From Sutterella wadsworthensis 2_1_59BFAA (lineage in GTDB: Bacteria > Pseudomonadota > Gammaproteobacteria > Burkholderiales > Burkholderiaceae_F): DNA of 64,000 nucleotides. The notes below the pieces were generated by a model. It saw only the letters and a program-made list of their open reading frames with translations. It was not told the origin of the DNA and ran no database searches. Below, piece after piece: positions 63,713 to 64,000 of this stretch; position 1 is the first letter of the stretch, and each line of letters begins with the position of its first letter. The position numbers and the translations under genes are program-made. Where the stretch lies: contig NZ_JH815516.1 in NCBI RefSeq assembly GCF_000297775.1, positions 233,520 to 297,519 of the forward strand, read 5' to 3'.

Positions 63713-64000
63713 TCAATCGGCGGAATCGTCTCTCCCTGCACTTCGGGCCGCATGAGCCCAGAACGCCTCAGCGGCGCTCGAGAGCGCCGCGTTTCTGCGA
63801 CGGACAAGAATCTGCTCCGAGGTGCGTGGAGGACCGATCGGAATGAAGACGAGTCCCTCGGGCTGCCTCATGTCGAAGGCGCCCTTGACCACGAGCATCA
63901 CCGTGCGGGCATCTCCTGCGAGCGTTAAGAAGGGAATTGATGACGATTGATGAAGCCGCCACCGTCATGCGTGAGGCGGATTCGCCAACCACTCTTCAAA
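63713..64000 (-). pseudogene. LysR-like regulator C-terminal fragment, probably frameshifted
   Basis: The frame ending at 63713 reads TLAGDARTVMLVVKGAFDMR, EGLVFIPIGPPRTSEQILVR, NAALSSAAEAFWAHA, much like the end of a LysR effector domain. Further upstream the plausible continuation (VGESASRMTVAASSIVINSL) lies in a different frame, with the switch near 63935, and it meets a TGA at 63996-63998. The rest is outside the window. Either the gene is broken or I have chosen the wrong upstream frame. Confidence 0.4.

Overview
The window looks like the chromosome of a GC-rich, gut-adapted betaproteobacterium of the Sutterellaceae type. This is an inference from gene content: trimeric Gram-negative porins of the Burkholderiales kind, periplasmic arylsulfate sulfotransferases with DsbL/DsbI, secreted flavoprotein reductases with a tetrahaem cytochrome, a DMSO-reductase-type molybdoenzyme, a Na+/Ser-Thr symporter, C69 dipeptidase and peptidase T. 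No rRNA or tRNA gene was recognised. The picture is an asaccharolytic, anaerobic or microaerophilic bacterium using peptides, amino acids, sulfate esters and organic electron acceptors.

Layout. 1-1.4 kb: tail of an ISL3-type transposase and a wrecked LysR gene. 1.5-10.9 kb (minus strand): LysR, assT1, porin, dsbL and dsbI, split by an IS1634-like element that landed exactly at the porin start, plus a further porin. 11-18.6 kb: FMN/FAD fumarate-reductase-like flavoprotein, divergent LysR, a second assT, its own porin and another LysR. 18.6-23 kb: broken metallophosphoesterase and an autotransporter split by an IS256-family element. 23-33 kb: Zn-peptidase, lipoprotein, RecD-like helicase, tetrahaem cytochrome plus Tat flavoprotein plus porin, C69 dipeptidase, EamA transporter. 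33.5-38.2 kb: a dmsA-like gene cut by an IS200/IS605 element (TnpA/TnpB), followed by dmsB. 38-43 kb: membrane proteins, SDR, orphan hydE, a small secreted protein. 43-52.7 kb: broken abgT, pepT, asparaginase, amino-acid permease, sstT, RluA-type pseudouridine synthase, PPOX protein. 52.9-55.8 kb: an IS5-type element carrying a second IS256 copy. 55.8-59.4 kb: a gene interrupted at a G10 tract (probably phase variable), a flavoprotein relic, mdaB, broken abgA. 59.5-64 kb: autotransporter relic, nsrR, hmp, Mn-dependent pyrophosphatase, and a LysR-like fragment at the edge.

Two themes stand out. First, catabolic or respiratory modules recur as a periplasmic enzyme plus an outer-membrane porin plus a LysR regulator (assT1, assT2, and flavoprotein versions). 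The sulfotransferase module is paired with its dedicated disulfide system DsbL/DsbI. Second, the genome is decaying and actively rearranging. Five insertion sequences of four or five families have target duplications or junctions that can be read directly, and in two cases (autotransporter and dmsA-like gene) removing the element restores the reading frame exactly. At least six other genes carry nonsense codons or frameshifts, including both abgT and abgA. Two long G/C homopolymers (C20 upstream of the dsbL promoter, G10 inside a gene) point to slippage-based phase variation.
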